Source: Ptiloglossa arizonensis (lineage: Eukaryota > Arthropoda > Insecta > Hymenoptera > Colletidae). Taken from it: a DNA stretch of 64,000 bases. The notes below the pieces were generated by a model. That model saw only the letters and a program-made list of their open reading frames with translations, searched no databases and had not been told where the DNA came from. A program made the position numbers and the translations under genes. Location of the stretch: positions 62,001-126,000 of the forward strand of contig NW_027478535.1 in NCBI RefSeq assembly GCF_051014685.1, given 5' to 3'. Shown in pieces: positions 36,892 to 49,187 of the stretch (position 1 is the stretch's first letter; every line of letters starts with the position of its first letter).

Positions 36892-39800
36892 GTTTTTCCG
36901 TTTCTCCGTTTCTCGGTTTCTCCGTTTCTCCGTTTGTTGGTTTCTCTGTTTCTCCGTTTCTCCGTTTCTCGGTTTGCCCGTTTCTCGGTTTCTCCGATTC
37001 TCCGTTTCTCCGTTTCTCCGTTTCTCCGTTTCTCGGTTTCTCGGTTTCTCCGTTTCTCCGTTTCTCGGTTTCTCCGTTTCTCCGTTTCTTCGTTTCTCCG
37101 TTTCTTTCTTCGTTTCTTCGTTTCTTTCTTTGTTTCTCCGTTTCCTTCATCGTTTCTCCGTTTCTTTCTTCGTTCCTCCGTTTCTTTCTTCAATTCTCCG
37201 ATTCCTTGTTCGTTTCTCCATTTATTTCTCCGTGTCTTCGTTTCTTTGTTCGTTTCTTCGTTTCTTTGTTCGTTTCTCCTTTTATTTCTTCGTTTCTCCA
37301 TTTATTTCTCCGTTTCTCTGTTTCTTTGTTCGTTTCTCCGTTTCTTTGTTCGTTTCTCCGTTTCTTTCTTCGATTCTCCGTTTCTATGTTCGTTTCTCCG
37401 TTTCTTTCTTCGTTACTCCGATTCTTTCTTCGTTTCTCCGTTTCATTCTTCGATTCTCCGTTTATTTCTTCGTTTCTCCATTTATTTCTCCCTTTCTCCG
37501 TTTCTTTCTTCGTGTCTCCGTTTCTTTGTTCGTTTCTCCGTTTCTTTGTTCGTTTCTCCGTTTCTTTCTCCGTTTCTCGGTTTATTTCTTCGTTTCTCCA
37601 TTTATTTCTCCGTTTCTTTCTTCGTTTCTCCGTTTCTTTCTTCGTTCCTCCGATTCTTTCTTCGTTTCTCCGTTTCTTTCTTCGTTTCTCCATTTCTTTG
37701 TTCGTTTCTCCGTTTATTTCTTCATTTCTCCATTTATTTCTCCGATTCTCCGCTTCTTTCTTCGTTTCTCCGTTTCTTTGTTCGTTTCTCTATTTCTTTG
37801 TTTGTTTCTCCGCTTCTTTCTCCGTTTCTCCGTTTCTTTCTTCGTTTGTCCGTTTCTTTGTTCGTTTCTCCGCTCCTATCTTCGTTTCTCCGTTTATTTC
37901 TTCGTTTTTCCATTTATTTCTCCGTCTCACCGTTTCTTTGTTCGTTTCTCCGTTTCTTTGTTCCTTTCTCGGTTTCTTTGTTCGTTTCTCCGTTTCTTTG
38001 TTCGTTTCTCGGTTTCTTTCTTCGTTTCTCCTTTTATTTCTTCGTTTCTGCATTTATTTCTCCATTTCTCCGTTTCTTTGTTCGTTTCTCCGTTTCTTTG
38101 TTCGTTTCTCCGTTTATTTGTTCGTTTCTCCGTTTCTTTCTTCGTTTCTCCGTTTCTTTCTTCGTTTCTCCGTTTCTTTGTTCGTTTCTCCGTATCGTTG
38201 TTCGTTTCTCCGTTTCTTTCTTCGTTTCTCCGTTTCTTTGTTCCTTTCTCCGTTTCTTTCTCCGTTTCTCGGTTTATTTCTTTGTATCTCCATTTATTCC
38301 TCCGATTCTCCGTTTCTTTCTTCGTTTCTCCGTTTCTTTCTTCGTTTCTCCGTTTCTTTCTTCGATTCTCCGTTTATTTCTTCGTTTCTCCATTTATTTC
38401 TCCGTATCTCCGTTTCTTTCTTCGTGTCTCCGTTTCTTTCTTCGTTTCTCCGTTTCTTTGTTCGTTTCTCCGTTTCTTTCTCCGTTTCTCGGTTTATTTC
38501 TTCGTTCATCCGTTTCTTTCTTCGTTACTCCGATTCTTTCTTCGTTCCTCCGTTTCTTTCTTCGTTTCTCCGTTTCTTTCTTCGATTCTCCGTTTATTTC
38601 TTCGTTTCTCCTTTTATTTCTTCCTTTCTCCATTTATTTCTCCGTTTCTCCGTTTCTTTGTTCGTTTCTCCGTTTCTTTGTTCGTTTCTCCGTTTCTTTC
38701 TTCGTTTCTCCGTTTCTTTGTTCGTTTCTCCGTTTCTTTCTTCGTTACCCCGATTCTTTCTTCGTTTCTCCGTTTCTTTCTTCGTTTCTCCGTTTCTTTC
38801 TTAGATTCTCCGTTTATTTCTTCGTTTCTCCATTTATTTCTCCGTTTCTCTGTTTCTTTCTTCGTGTCTCCGTTTCTTTCTTCGTTTCTCCGTTTCTTTG
38901 TTCGTTTCTCCGTTTCTTTCTCCGTTTCTCGGTTTATTTCTTCGTTTCTCCATTTATTTCTCCGTTTCTTTCTTCGTTTCTCCGTTTCTTTCTTCGTTTC
39001 TCCATTTCTTTGTTCGTTTCTCCGTTTATTTCTTCATTTCTCCATTTATTTCTCCGATTGTCCGCTTCTTTCTTCGTTTCTCCGTTTCTTTGTTCGTTTC
39101 TCTAGTTCTTTGTTCGTTTATCCGTTTCTTTCTCCGTTTCTCCGTTTCTTTCTTCGTTTGTCCGTTTCTTTGTTCGTTTCTCTGTTGGTTTCTTCGTATC
39201 TCCATTTATTTCTCCGTTTCTCCGTTTCTTTCCTCGTTTCTCCGTTTCTTTGTTCGTTTCTCCGCTCCTATCTTCGTTTCTCCGTTTATTTCTTCGTTTT
39301 TCCATTTATTTCTCCGTCTCACCGTTTCTTTGTTCGTTTCTCCGTTTCTTTGTTCCTTTCTCCGTTTCTTTGTTCGTTTCTCCGTTTCTTTGTTCGTTTC
39401 TCGGTTTCTTTCTTCGTTTCTCCGTTTCTTTCTTCGTTCCGCCGTTTCTTTCTTCGTTTCTCCATTTATATCCCCGTTTCTCCGTTTCGTTCTTCGTTTC
39501 TCCGTTTCTTTGTTCGTTTCTCCGTTTCTTTCCTCGTTTCTCCGTTTCTTTGTTCGTTTCTCCTTTTATTTCTTCATTTCTGCATTTATTTCTCCGTTTC
39601 TCCGTTTCTTTCTTCGTTTCTCCGTTTCTTTGTTCGTTTCTCCGTTTCTTTGTTCGTTTCTCCGTTTCTTTGTTCGTTTCTCCGTATCGTTGTTCGTTTC
39701 TCCGTTTCTTTCTTCGTTTCTCCGTTTCTTTGTTCCTTTCTCCGTTTCTTTCTCCGTTTCTCGGTTTATTTCTTTGTATCTCCATTTATTCCTCCGATTC

Positions 39801-42800
39801 TCCATTTATTCCTCCGATTCTCCGTTTCTTTCTTCGTTTCTTCGTTTCTTTCTTCGTTACTCCGATTCTTTCTTCGTTTCCTCGTTTCTTTCTTCGTTTC
39901 TCCGTTTCTATCTTCGATTCTCCGTTTATTTCTTCGTTTCTCCATTTATTTCTCCGTATCTCCGTTTCTTTCTTCGTGTCTCCGTTTCTTTCTTCGTTTC
40001 TCCGTTTCTTTGTTCGTTTCTCCGTTTCTTTCTCCGTTTCTCGGTTTATTTCTTCGTTCCTCCGTTTCTTTCTTCGTTTCTCCGTTTCTTTCTTCGTTTC
40101 TCCATTTCCTTGTTCGTTTCTCCGTTTATTTCTTCATTTCTCCATTTATTTCTCCGATTCTCCGCTTCTTTCTTCGTTTCTCCGTTTCTTTGTTCGTTTC
40201 TCTATTTCTTTGTTCGTTTCTCCGCTTCTTTCTCCGTTTCTCCGTTTCTTTCTTCGTTTATCCGTTTCTTTGTTCGTTTCTCTGTTGGTTTCTTCGTATC
40301 TCCATTTATTTCTCCGTTTCTCCGTTTCTTTCCTCGTTTCTCCGTTTCTTTGTTCGTTTCTCCGCTCCTTTCTTCGTTTCTCCGTTTCTTTCTTCGTTTC
40401 TCCGTTTCTTTGTTCGTTTCTCCGTTTCTTTCTCCGTTTCTCGGTTTATTTCTTCGTTCCTCCGTTTCTTTCTTCGTTTCTCCGTTTCTTTCTTCGTTTC
40501 TCCATTTCTTTGTTCGTTTCTCCGTTTATTTCTTCATTTCTCCATTTATTTCTCCGATTCTCCGCTTCTTTCTTCGTTTCTCCGTTTCTTTGTTCGTTTC
40601 TCTATTTCTTTGTTCGTTTCTCCGTTTCTTTCTCCGTTTCTCCGTTTCTTTCGTCGTTTCTCCATTTATTTCTCCATTTCTCCGTTTCTTTCGTCGTTTC
40701 TCCGGTTCTTTGTTCGTTTCTCCGTTTCTTTGTTCGTTTCTCCGTTCCTTTCTTCGTTTCGCCATTTATTTCTCCGTTTCTCCGTTTCTTTGTTCGTCTC
40801 TCCGTTTCTTCGTTCGTTTCTCCGTTCCTTTCTTCGTTTCTCCGTTTATTGGTTCGTTTCGCCGTTTATTTCTCCGTTTCTCCGTTTCTTTGTTCGTTTC
40901 TCCGTTTCTTTCTCCGTTTCTCGGTTTATTTCTTCGTTTCTCCATTGATGTCTCCGAATCTCCGTTACTTTCTTCGTTTCTCCATTTCTTTCTCCGTTTA
41001 TTTGTTCGTTTCGCCATTTATTTCTCCGTTTCTCCGTTTCTTTTTTCGTTTCTTCGTTTCTTTGTTCGTTTCTCCGTTTCTTTGTTCGTTTCTCCGTTTC
41101 CTTGTTCGTTTCTCCGTTCCTGTCTTCGTTTCTCCGTTTATTTGTTCGTTTCGCCATTTATTTCTCCGTTTCTCCGATTCTTTCTTCGTTTCTCCGTTCC
41201 TTTCTTCGATTCTTCGTTTCTTTCTTCGTTTCTCCGTTTCTTTCTTCGTTTCTCCGTTTCTTTCTCCGTTTATTTGTTCGTTTCGCCATTTATTTCTTCG
41301 TTTCTCCGTTTCTTTCTTCGTTTCTCCGTTTCTTTCTTCGTTTCTCCGTTTCTTCGTTCGTTTCTCCGTTCCTTTCTTCCTTTCCCCGTTTATTTGTTCG
41401 TTTCGCCGTTTATTTCTCGGTTTCTCCGTTTCTTTGTTCGTTTCTCCGTTTCTTTCTCCGTTTCTCGGTTTATTTCTTCGTTTCTCCATTTATTTCTCCG
41501 AATCACTGTTACTTTCTTCGTTTCTCCGTTTCTTTCTCCGTTTATTTGTTCGTTTCGCCATTTATTTCTCCGTTTCTCCGATTCTTTCTTCGTTTCTCCG
41601 TTCCTTTCTTCGATTCTTCGTTTCTTTCTTCGTTTCTCCGAATCTCCGTTTCTTTCTTCGTTTCTCCGTTTCTTTCTCCGTTTATTTGTTCGTTTCGCCA
41701 TTTATTTCTTCGTTTCTCCGTTTCTTTCTTCGTTTCTCCGTTTCTTTGTTCGTTTCTCCGTTCCTTTCTTCCTTTCCCCGTTTATTTGTTCGTTTCGCCG
41801 TTTATTTCTCCGTTTCTCCGTTTCTTTGTTCGTTTCTCCGTTCCTTTCTTCGTTTCTCCGTTTATTTGTTCGTTTCTCCATTTATTTCTCCGATTCTGCG
41901 TTTCTTTCTTCGTTTCTCCGTTCCTTTCTTCGATTCTTCGTTTCTTTCTTCGTTTCTCCGTTTCTTTCATCGTTTCTCCGTTTCTTAGTTCGTTTCTCCG
42001 TTTCATCCTTCGTTTCTCCGTTTCTTTCTCCGTTTCTCGGTTTGTTTCTTCGTTTCTCCGTTTCTTTCTTCGTTTCTCCGTTTCTTTGTTCGTTTCTCCG
42101 TTTCTTCGTTCGTTTCTCCGTTCCTTTCTTCCTTTCCCCGTTTATTTGTTCGTTTCGCCGTTTATTTCTCCGTTTCTCCGTTTCTTTGTTCGTTTCTCCG
42201 TTTCTTTCTCCGTTTCTCGGTTTATTTCTTCGTTTCTCCATTTATTTCTCCGAATCTCTGTTACTTTCTTCGTTTCTCCGTTTCTTTGTTCGTTTCTCCG
42301 TTTCTTTGTTCGTTTCTCCGTTTCTTTCTCCGTTTCTCGGTTTATTTCTTCGTTTCTCCATTTATTTCTCCGATTCTCCGTTTCTTTCTCCGTTTCTCCG
42401 TTTCTTTCTTTGTTTCTTCGTTTCTTTCTTCGTTTCTCCGTTTCTTTCATCGTTTCTCCGTTTCTTTCTTCGTTTCTCCTTTCCTTTCTTCGTTTCTCGG
42501 TTTATTTGTTCGTTTCGCCATTTATTGCTCCGTTTCTCCGTTTCTTTGTTCGTATCTTCGTTTCTTTCTTCGTTTCTCCGTTTCTTTGTTCGTTACTCCG
42601 TTTCTTTGTTTGTTTCTCCGTTTCTTTGTTCGTTTCTCCGTTTCTTTCTCCGTTTCTCGGTTTATTTCTTCGTTCCTCCATTTATTTCTCCGATTCTCCG
42701 TTTCTTTCTTCGTTTCTCCGTTTCTTTCTTCGTTTCTTCGTTTCTTTCTTCGTTTCTCCGTTTCTTTCATCGTTTCGCCGTTTCTTTCTTCGTTTCTCCG

Positions 42801-43219
42801 TTCCTGTCTTCGTTTCTCGGTTTATTTCTTCGTTTCTCCATTTATTTCTCCGTTTCTATGTTTCTTTCTTCGTTTCTCCGTTTCTTTGTTCGTTTCTACG
42901 TTTCTTCGTTCGTTTCTCCGTTTCTTTCTCCGTTTCTCCGTTTCTTCCTTCGTTTGTCCGTTTCTTTGTTCGTTTCTCTGTTTGTTTCTTCGTTTCTCCA
43001 TTTATTTCTCCGTTTCTCCGTTTCTTTGCTCGTTTCTCCGTTTCTTTGTTCGTTTCTCCGCTCCTTTCTTCGTTTCTCCGTTTATTTCTTCGTTTTTCCA
43101 TTTATTTCTTCGTTTCGCCGTTTCTTTCTTCGTTTCTCCGTTTCTTTCTTCGTTTCTCCGTTTCTTTCTTCGTTTCTCCGTTTCTCCGTTTCTCCGTTTT
43201 CTCGGTTTCTCTGTTTCGA
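36892..43219 (+). repeat. 20-bp minisatellite, TC-rich arm (about 315 units)
   Basis: Units of 20 bp such as CGTTTCTCCGTTTCTTTCTT, with G/C variants (TTTGTTCG/TTTCTTCG) and an interspersed ATTTATTTCTCC variant. The phase is held for hundreds of bases and shifts near 38,960 and again near 41,000. The first roughly 200 bp (36,895-37,095) and the last roughly 50 bp are made of shorter 8-bp TTTCTCCG units, so the 20-bp unit looks like an expanded derivative. Three units make 60 bp, or 20 codons. Pyrimidine-rich sequence offers almost no TAA, TAG or TGA, so frames of 660-1,441 codons encoding Ser/Phe/Val/Leu/Arg repeats arise on this strand, and Arg/Lys/Glu/Asn/Thr repeats arise on the other. None has a gene-like context. 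Confidence 0.96.
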
Positions 43220-43435
43220 TTAAATGATTATAATAGTTATAATTTCTATTATAAATCATTTGAGCTATAGTTAAATTGTATACTAATACTCCAAATACAT
43301 ATTTAATATATTTTTAATCTCTTTTGCCTCCAGAAGAATATTATTTATACTATTTACTGTACATAATAATTTACACAGAATCGGAAATAAACCTAATTAT
43401 TTATTTATAATAATTATTTTTTAGTCACTTATTTT
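43220..43435 (+). pseudogene. nad2: nad2 fragment, forward copy (5' part only)
   Basis: TTAAATGATTATAATAGTT leads into the same sequence as 30,191-30,380, including GCCTCCAGAAGAA and the ACACAGAATCGGAAATAAA stretch. It has a one-base deletion in the T-run near 43,311. Homology ends near 43,435. It is the mirror of the left minisatellite flank (35,760-35,953), so the minisatellite is bracketed by inverted nad2 5' ends. Confidence 0.85.
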
Positions 43436-43511
43436 ACCAAAAATTTCGATTCTTCATGTATTAATCATATGTTAAATTGATATATCTCATAGACAATTAT
43501 TACTTTCCATG
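43436..43511. other. Short unassigned AT-rich junction
   Basis: About 76 bp between the forward nad2 fragment and copy 2 of the 0.7-kb block. It matches neither nad2 nor the main NUMT by eye. No feature seen. Confidence 0.5.
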
Positions 43512-44212
43512 TTTTAAAACTTTAGGAAACATCTCTTTACTTTGAAGTTCGATCAAACTCAATTGCTAGAGGAGAATGAATCATTTTTAATGCATGAATT
43601 AGATGCACATTTTTCGGTCAATATAGGGAACATGCGTAAATGTTAATAACAATCGCTGAAATGAACAAACATTCAATGAAACCGTTCGCCTTCGCAGACT
43701 TCGCAATATCTTGACATTTATTTATCATAATTATTAACAACCGTCGTTGGACCGTAGATTAAACAATTTTTGACAATGTTTCGGTATAAAAAGCCATCAA
43801 TGTCTTGAAATATTTGGTTAGATCGAACGAATACGATCGAAGAAGCCGTGGGATAAAATAAATGAATATTTCTCTACATATCGGATTATAGTTTGTATGT
43901 ATGCAAATATATTCTGAACCCGCAATTACAAATCCCTGTAACGTGGTAATTACATGGGTTGTCATCTATTGGAGAAAGGATTAAACTACACTTAAGGGGT
44001 GAAAACACCTGGCGGAGAAACGCTCAAGTTTGTCGAGGAATTGTTCTAATTTCCACAAATAGGTGGCGCGACAAGTACAATTTACCGACATTAGAGATAA
44101 GTATTTCCATTTGTATGATATTCCCTACCGTGCGATAAAATAAATAAATACTTTTGTACAAACTTTTGTATGATTCATCTTTCGAATAAATGTAAAATTA
44201 AACCTTCCACGG
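43512..44212 (+). repeat. Unidentified 0.7-kb nuclear-type block, copy 2
   Basis: Collinear with 33,493-34,204 at roughly 90% identity. Copy 2 lacks about 13 bp at the TATA-like site (GGTATAAAAAGCC here against GGTATAAATAATGGCTATAA), a deletion between two TATAAA repeats. It is followed by the same inverted nad2 junction (TTCCACGGTAAATTTT), so block and nad2 were duplicated as one unit. Confidence 0.8.
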
Positions 44213-44803
44213 TAAATTTTATTCTTGAATTTATTAATGTTTCTAAGGCGATTTATTTCAGTATAAAGAGTGCTATGGGTGGGAAATTTGTGTACATAAT
44301 AATTATTCAGTATAAAATAATTTTTCTTTTATTAGAGGTTTATATATTAAATAAGGAAGAAGAGTTAATCTTTATTATTTTAAATATAAAAATTAAAATT
44401 AAATAAATTATTGAATATAAAATGAAATATGTTAAAAATGTATTTTTGTTAATTATTAATAAAATAACTATAATAGATGTTTGTATAACAGATGAATATC
44501 CTATAATTATTATGATTGATTTTTTTGTTTAAGCAAATGATAGGGGCAATAATTACATTAATTAGGCAAATAAAATAAATTTCATTATTAAATTTTATTT
44601 GAGTTCTATAATAATTATAGGGATTAATTTGATTAAAGTTATTATAAAGAATAGATTAATTCAATTTAACGAATAAATTAAAGAAATGAATCGAACATTT
44701 AAATAGTACACCCCAATTTTTAAGATAAGTGAAAAAAAAATTACTGTAAATAAACAATTAGATTTATTTCCGATTCTGTGTAAATTATTATATATAGTAA
44801 ATA
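44213..44803 (-). pseudogene. nad2: nad2 fragment, inverted copy 3, without the LTR-like insert
   Basis: The reverse complement matches nad2 from about 30,300 to 30,893. It contains the empty site AAGAAGAGTTAATC at about 44,358-44,370 where copy 2 carries the LTR-like element. It shares a one-base A insertion with copy 2 and has its own indel near 44,600 and a TAA in the NM-TSNK region. The upstream side ends at TATATAGTAAATA, directly joined to inverted satellite. Confidence 0.9.
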
Positions 44804-45154
44804 TTATAGTTATTGTTTTCGAGTATCAGATTCCGCAAATTTTTATGGTTTCACAACCATTCCTTAACTTCAAATTCCCATATTTCTCGAACGGACTGAG
44901 GAAATCGAGAAATTCCTGTTGCGTCTGAAAGTAGAAACTCTCCCGATTACAATGGTACGTGTATTTTTCCCCTAGGCCATTGTAGTTATTGGTTTCGAGT
45001 ATCAAACTTGCGAAAATTTTGATGGTTTCTCAACCATTCCTTAATTTCAAACTCGCATATCTCGCGAACGGATTGACGGACTCGAGAAATTCCTGTTGCA
45101 TCTGAAAGTAGAAACTTGCCCGATTACAATGGTGTGTGAGCTTTTCCCCTAGGT

Positions 45155-47172
45155 GGATCCAGGTATTCGTTTAGAGTATCAGATTTGCGAAAATTTTGAT
45201 GGTTTCTCAACCATTCCTTAACTTCAAACTCCCATATCTCGCGAACGGATTGACGAACTCGAGAAATTCCTGTTACATCTGAAAGTAGAAACTCTCCCGA
45301 TTACAACGGTATGTGTATTTTTCTCCTAGGCCATTGTAGTTATTAGTTTCGAGTATCAGACTTGCATAAATTTTGATGGTTTCTCAACCATTCCTTAATT
45401 TCAAACTCGCATATGTCGCGAACGGATTGACGAACTCGAGAAATTCCTGTTGCATCTGAAAGCAGAAACTCGCCCTATTACAACGGTATGTGTATTTTTG
45501 CTCTAGACCATAGTAGTTATTGGTTTCGAGTATCAGATTCCGAAAATTTTGATGGCTTCTCAACCATTCCTTAACTTCAAACACGCATATCTCGCGAACG
45601 GATTGAGGAACTCGAGAAATTCCTGTTGCATCTGAAAGTACAAACTCGCCCGATTACAACCGTATATGTATTTTTCCCCTAGGCCATTCTAGTTATTCGT
45701 TTCAAGCATCAGAATTGCGAAAATTTTTATGGTTCCTCAACCATTTCTTAAATCCAAAATCCCATATCTCGCGAGCAGATTGATGAATCCGAAAAATTCC
45801 TGTTGCGCCTGAAAGTAGAAGCACGCCCGATTAAAACGGTATGTGTATTTTTGTCCTAGGCCATTGTAGTTATTGGTTTCGAGTATCAGACTTGCAAAAA
45901 TTTTGATGGTTTCTCAACCATTCCTTAACTTCAAACTCCCATATCTCGCGAACGGATTGACGAACTCGAGTAATTCCTGTTGAATCTGAAAGCAGAAACT
46001 CGCCCGATTACAACTGTATGTGTATTTTTGCCGTAGACCATAGTAGTTATTGGTTTCGAGTATCAGATTCCGCAAATTTTTATGGTTTCTCAACCATTCC
46101 TTAACTTCAAATTCCCACATTTCTCGAACGGACTGAGAAAATCGAGAAATTTCTGTTGCGTCTGCAAGTAGAAACTCTCCCGATTACAATGGTACGAGTA
46201 TTTTTCCCCTAGGCCATTGTAGTTATTGGTTTCGAGTATCAGACTCGCAAAAATTTTGATGGTTACTCAACCATTCCTTAACATCAACCTCGCATATCTC
46301 GCGAACGGATTGACGAACTCGTGAAATTCCTGTTGCATCTGAAAGCAGAAACTAGCCCGATTAAAACGGTATGTGTATTTCTGCCCTAGACCATAGTAGT
46401 TATTGGTTTCGAGTATCAGATTCCGAAAATTTTGATGGTTCCTCAACCATTCCTTAACTTCAAACTCCCATATCTCGCGAACGGATTGACGAACTCGAGA
46501 AATTCCTGTTGCAGCTGAAAGTAGAAGCTTGCCCGATTACAACTGTATGTGTATTTTTGCCCTAGACCATAGTAGTTATTGTTTTCGAGTATCAGATTCC
46601 GCAAATTTTGATGGTTTCTCAACCATTCCTTAACTTCAAACACGCATATCTCGCGAACGGATTGAGGAACTCGAGAAATTCCTGTTGCATCTGAAAGCAG
46701 AAACTAGCCCGATTACAACGGTATGTGTATTTTTGCCCTAGACCATAGTAGTTATTGGTTTCGAGTATCAGATTCCGAAAATTTTGATGGTTTCTCAACC
46801 ATTCCTTAACTTCAAACTCCCATATCTCGCGAACGGATTGACGAACTCGAGAAATTCCTGTTGCATCTGAAAGTAGAAACTTGCCCGATTACAATGGTGT
46901 GTGTGCTTTTCCCCTAGGTGGATCCAGGTATTCGTTTAGAGTATCAGACTTGCGAAAATTTTGATGGTTTCTCAACCATTCCTTAATTTCAAACTCGCAT
47001 ATCTCGCGAACGGATTGACGAACTCGAGAAATTCCTGTTGCACCTGAAAGCAGAAACTCCCCCGATTACAACGGTATGTGTATTTTTGTCCTAGACCATA
47101 GTAGTTAATGGTTTCGAGTATCAGATTCCGAAAATTTTGATGGCTTCTCAACCATTCCTTAACTTCAAACAC
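45155..47172 (-). repeat. Higher-order repeat pair at the start of the right array (9-10 units)
   Basis: A rare unit carrying GTGGATCCAGG occurs at 45,155 and 46,920 (1,765 bp apart, 10 units). The neighbouring block 45,384-45,584 recurs at 46,972-47,172 (1,588 bp, 9 units), so one unit was gained or lost between the copies. Confidence 0.8.
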
Positions 47173-49187
47173 GCATATCTCGCGAACGGATTGAGGAACT
47201 CGAGAAATTCCTGTTGCATCTGAAAGTACAAACTCGCCCGATTACAACCGTATATGTATTTTTCCCCTAGGCCATTCTAGTTATTCGTTTCAAGCATCAG
47301 AATTGCGAAAATTTTTATGGTTCCTCAACCATTTCTTAAATCCAAAATCCCATATCTCGCGAGCAGATTGATGAATCCGAAAAATTCCTGTTGCGCCTGA
47401 AAGTAGAAGCACGCCCGATTAAAACGGTATGTGTATTTTTGTCCTAGGCCATTGTAGTTATTGGTTTCGAGTATCAGACTTGCAAAAATTTTGATGGTTT
47501 CTCAACCATTCCTTAACTTCAAACTCCCATATCTCGCGAACGGATTGACGAACTCGAGTAATTCCTGTTGAATCTGAAAGCAGAAACTCGCCCGATTACA
47601 ACTGTATGTGTATTTTTGCCGTAGACCATAGTAGTTATTGGTTTCGAGTATCAGATTCCGCAAATTTTTATGGTTTCTCAACCATTCCTTAACTTCAAAT
47701 TCCCACATTTCTCGAACGGACTGAGAAAATCGAGAAATTTCTGTTGCGTCTGCAAGTAGAAACTCTCCCGATTACAATGGTACATGTATTTTTCCCCTAG
47801 GCCATTGTAGTTATTGGTTTCGAGTATCAGATTCCGAAAATTTTGATGGTTTCTCAACCATTCCTTAATTTGAAACTCCCATATCTCGCGAACGGATTTA
47901 CGAACTCGAGAAATTCCTGTTGCATCTGAAAGCAGAAACTCTCCCAATTACAATGGTGTGTGTACTTTTCCCCTAGGCCATTCCAGTTATTGGTTTCGAG
48001 TATCAGACTTGCGAAAATTTTGATGGCTTCTCAACCATTCCTTAATATCAATTTCGCATATCTCGCGAACGGATTGATGAATCCGAAAAATTCCTGTTGC
48101 GCCAGAAAGTAGAAACTCGCCCGATTACAACGGTATGTGTATTTTTCCCCAAGGCCATTGTAGTTATTGGTTTCGAGTATCAGACTTGCAAAAATTTTGA
48201 TGGTTCCTCAACCATTCCTTAACTTCAAACTCCCATATCTCGCGAGCGGATTGACGAGCTCGAGAAATTCCGGTTGCATCTGAAAGTAGAAACTCGCCCG
48301 ATTACAACGGTATGTGAATTTTTCCCCTAGGCCATTGCAGTTATTGGTTTCGAGTATCAGATTCGGAAAATTTTGATGGTCTCTCAACCATTCCTTAATT
48401 TGAAACTCCCATATCTCGCGAACGGATTTACGAACTCGAGAAATTCCTGTTGCATCTGAAAGCAGAAACTCTCCCAATTACAATGGTGTGTGTACTTTTC
48501 CCCTAGGCCATTCCAGTTATTGGTTTCGAGTATCAGACTTGCAAAAATTTTGATGGTTCCTCAACCATTCCTTAACTTCAAACTCCCATATCTCGCGAGC
48601 GGATTGACGAACTCGAGAAATTCCGGTTGCATTTGAAAGTAGAAACTCGCCCGATTGCAACGGTATGTGAAGTTTTCCCCTAGGCCATTGTAGTTATTAA
48701 TTTCGAGTATCAGACTCGCAAAAATTTTGATGGTTTCTCAACCATTCCTTAACTTCAAACTCCCATATCTCGCGAGCGGATTGACGAGCTCGAGAAATTC
48801 CGGTTGCATCTGAAAGTAGAAAATCGCCCGATTACAACGGTATGTGAATTTTTCCCCTAGGCCATTGCAGTTATTGGTTTCGAGTATCAGATTCGGAAAA
48901 TTTTGATGGTCTCTCAACCATTCCTTAATTTGAAACTCGCATATCTCGCGAACGGATTGACGAACTCGAGAAATTCCTGTTGCATCTGAAAGCAGAAACT
49001 CGCCCGATTACAACGGTATGTGTATTTTTCCCCTAGGCCATTGTAGTTATTGGTTTCGAGTATCAGACTCGCAAAAATTTTGATGGTTTCTCAACCATTC
49101 CTTAACTTCAAACTCCCATATCTCGCGAGCGGATTGACGAGCTCGAGAAATTCCGGTTGCATCTGAAAGTAGAAGCTAGCCCAATTA

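Noticed and set aside
35945..37301. Arg/Glu/Lys/Asn-rich frames (ERNGETKKETEKRR-type repeats) on the purine strand, up to 450 codons, resembling coiled coils or a disordered protein
   Set aside because: The same compositional effect on the other strand. The 401- and 450-codon frames cross the strand switch and turn from Arg/Glu-rich to Ser/Phe-rich.
36822..43270. Very long open frames on the plus strand (660, 723, 912, 1,324 and 1,441 codons) resembling Ser/Phe/Leu-rich membrane proteins
   Set aside because: They lie wholly in a pyrimidine-rich 20-bp repeat where stop codons can hardly occur. Several frames are open at once, the sequence has perfect 20-codon periodicity, and there is no promoter, intron or family motif.
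43759..43965. 68-codon frame on the minus strand in block copy 2
   Set aside because: It is not conserved as an open frame in copy 1 and has no recognisable motif.
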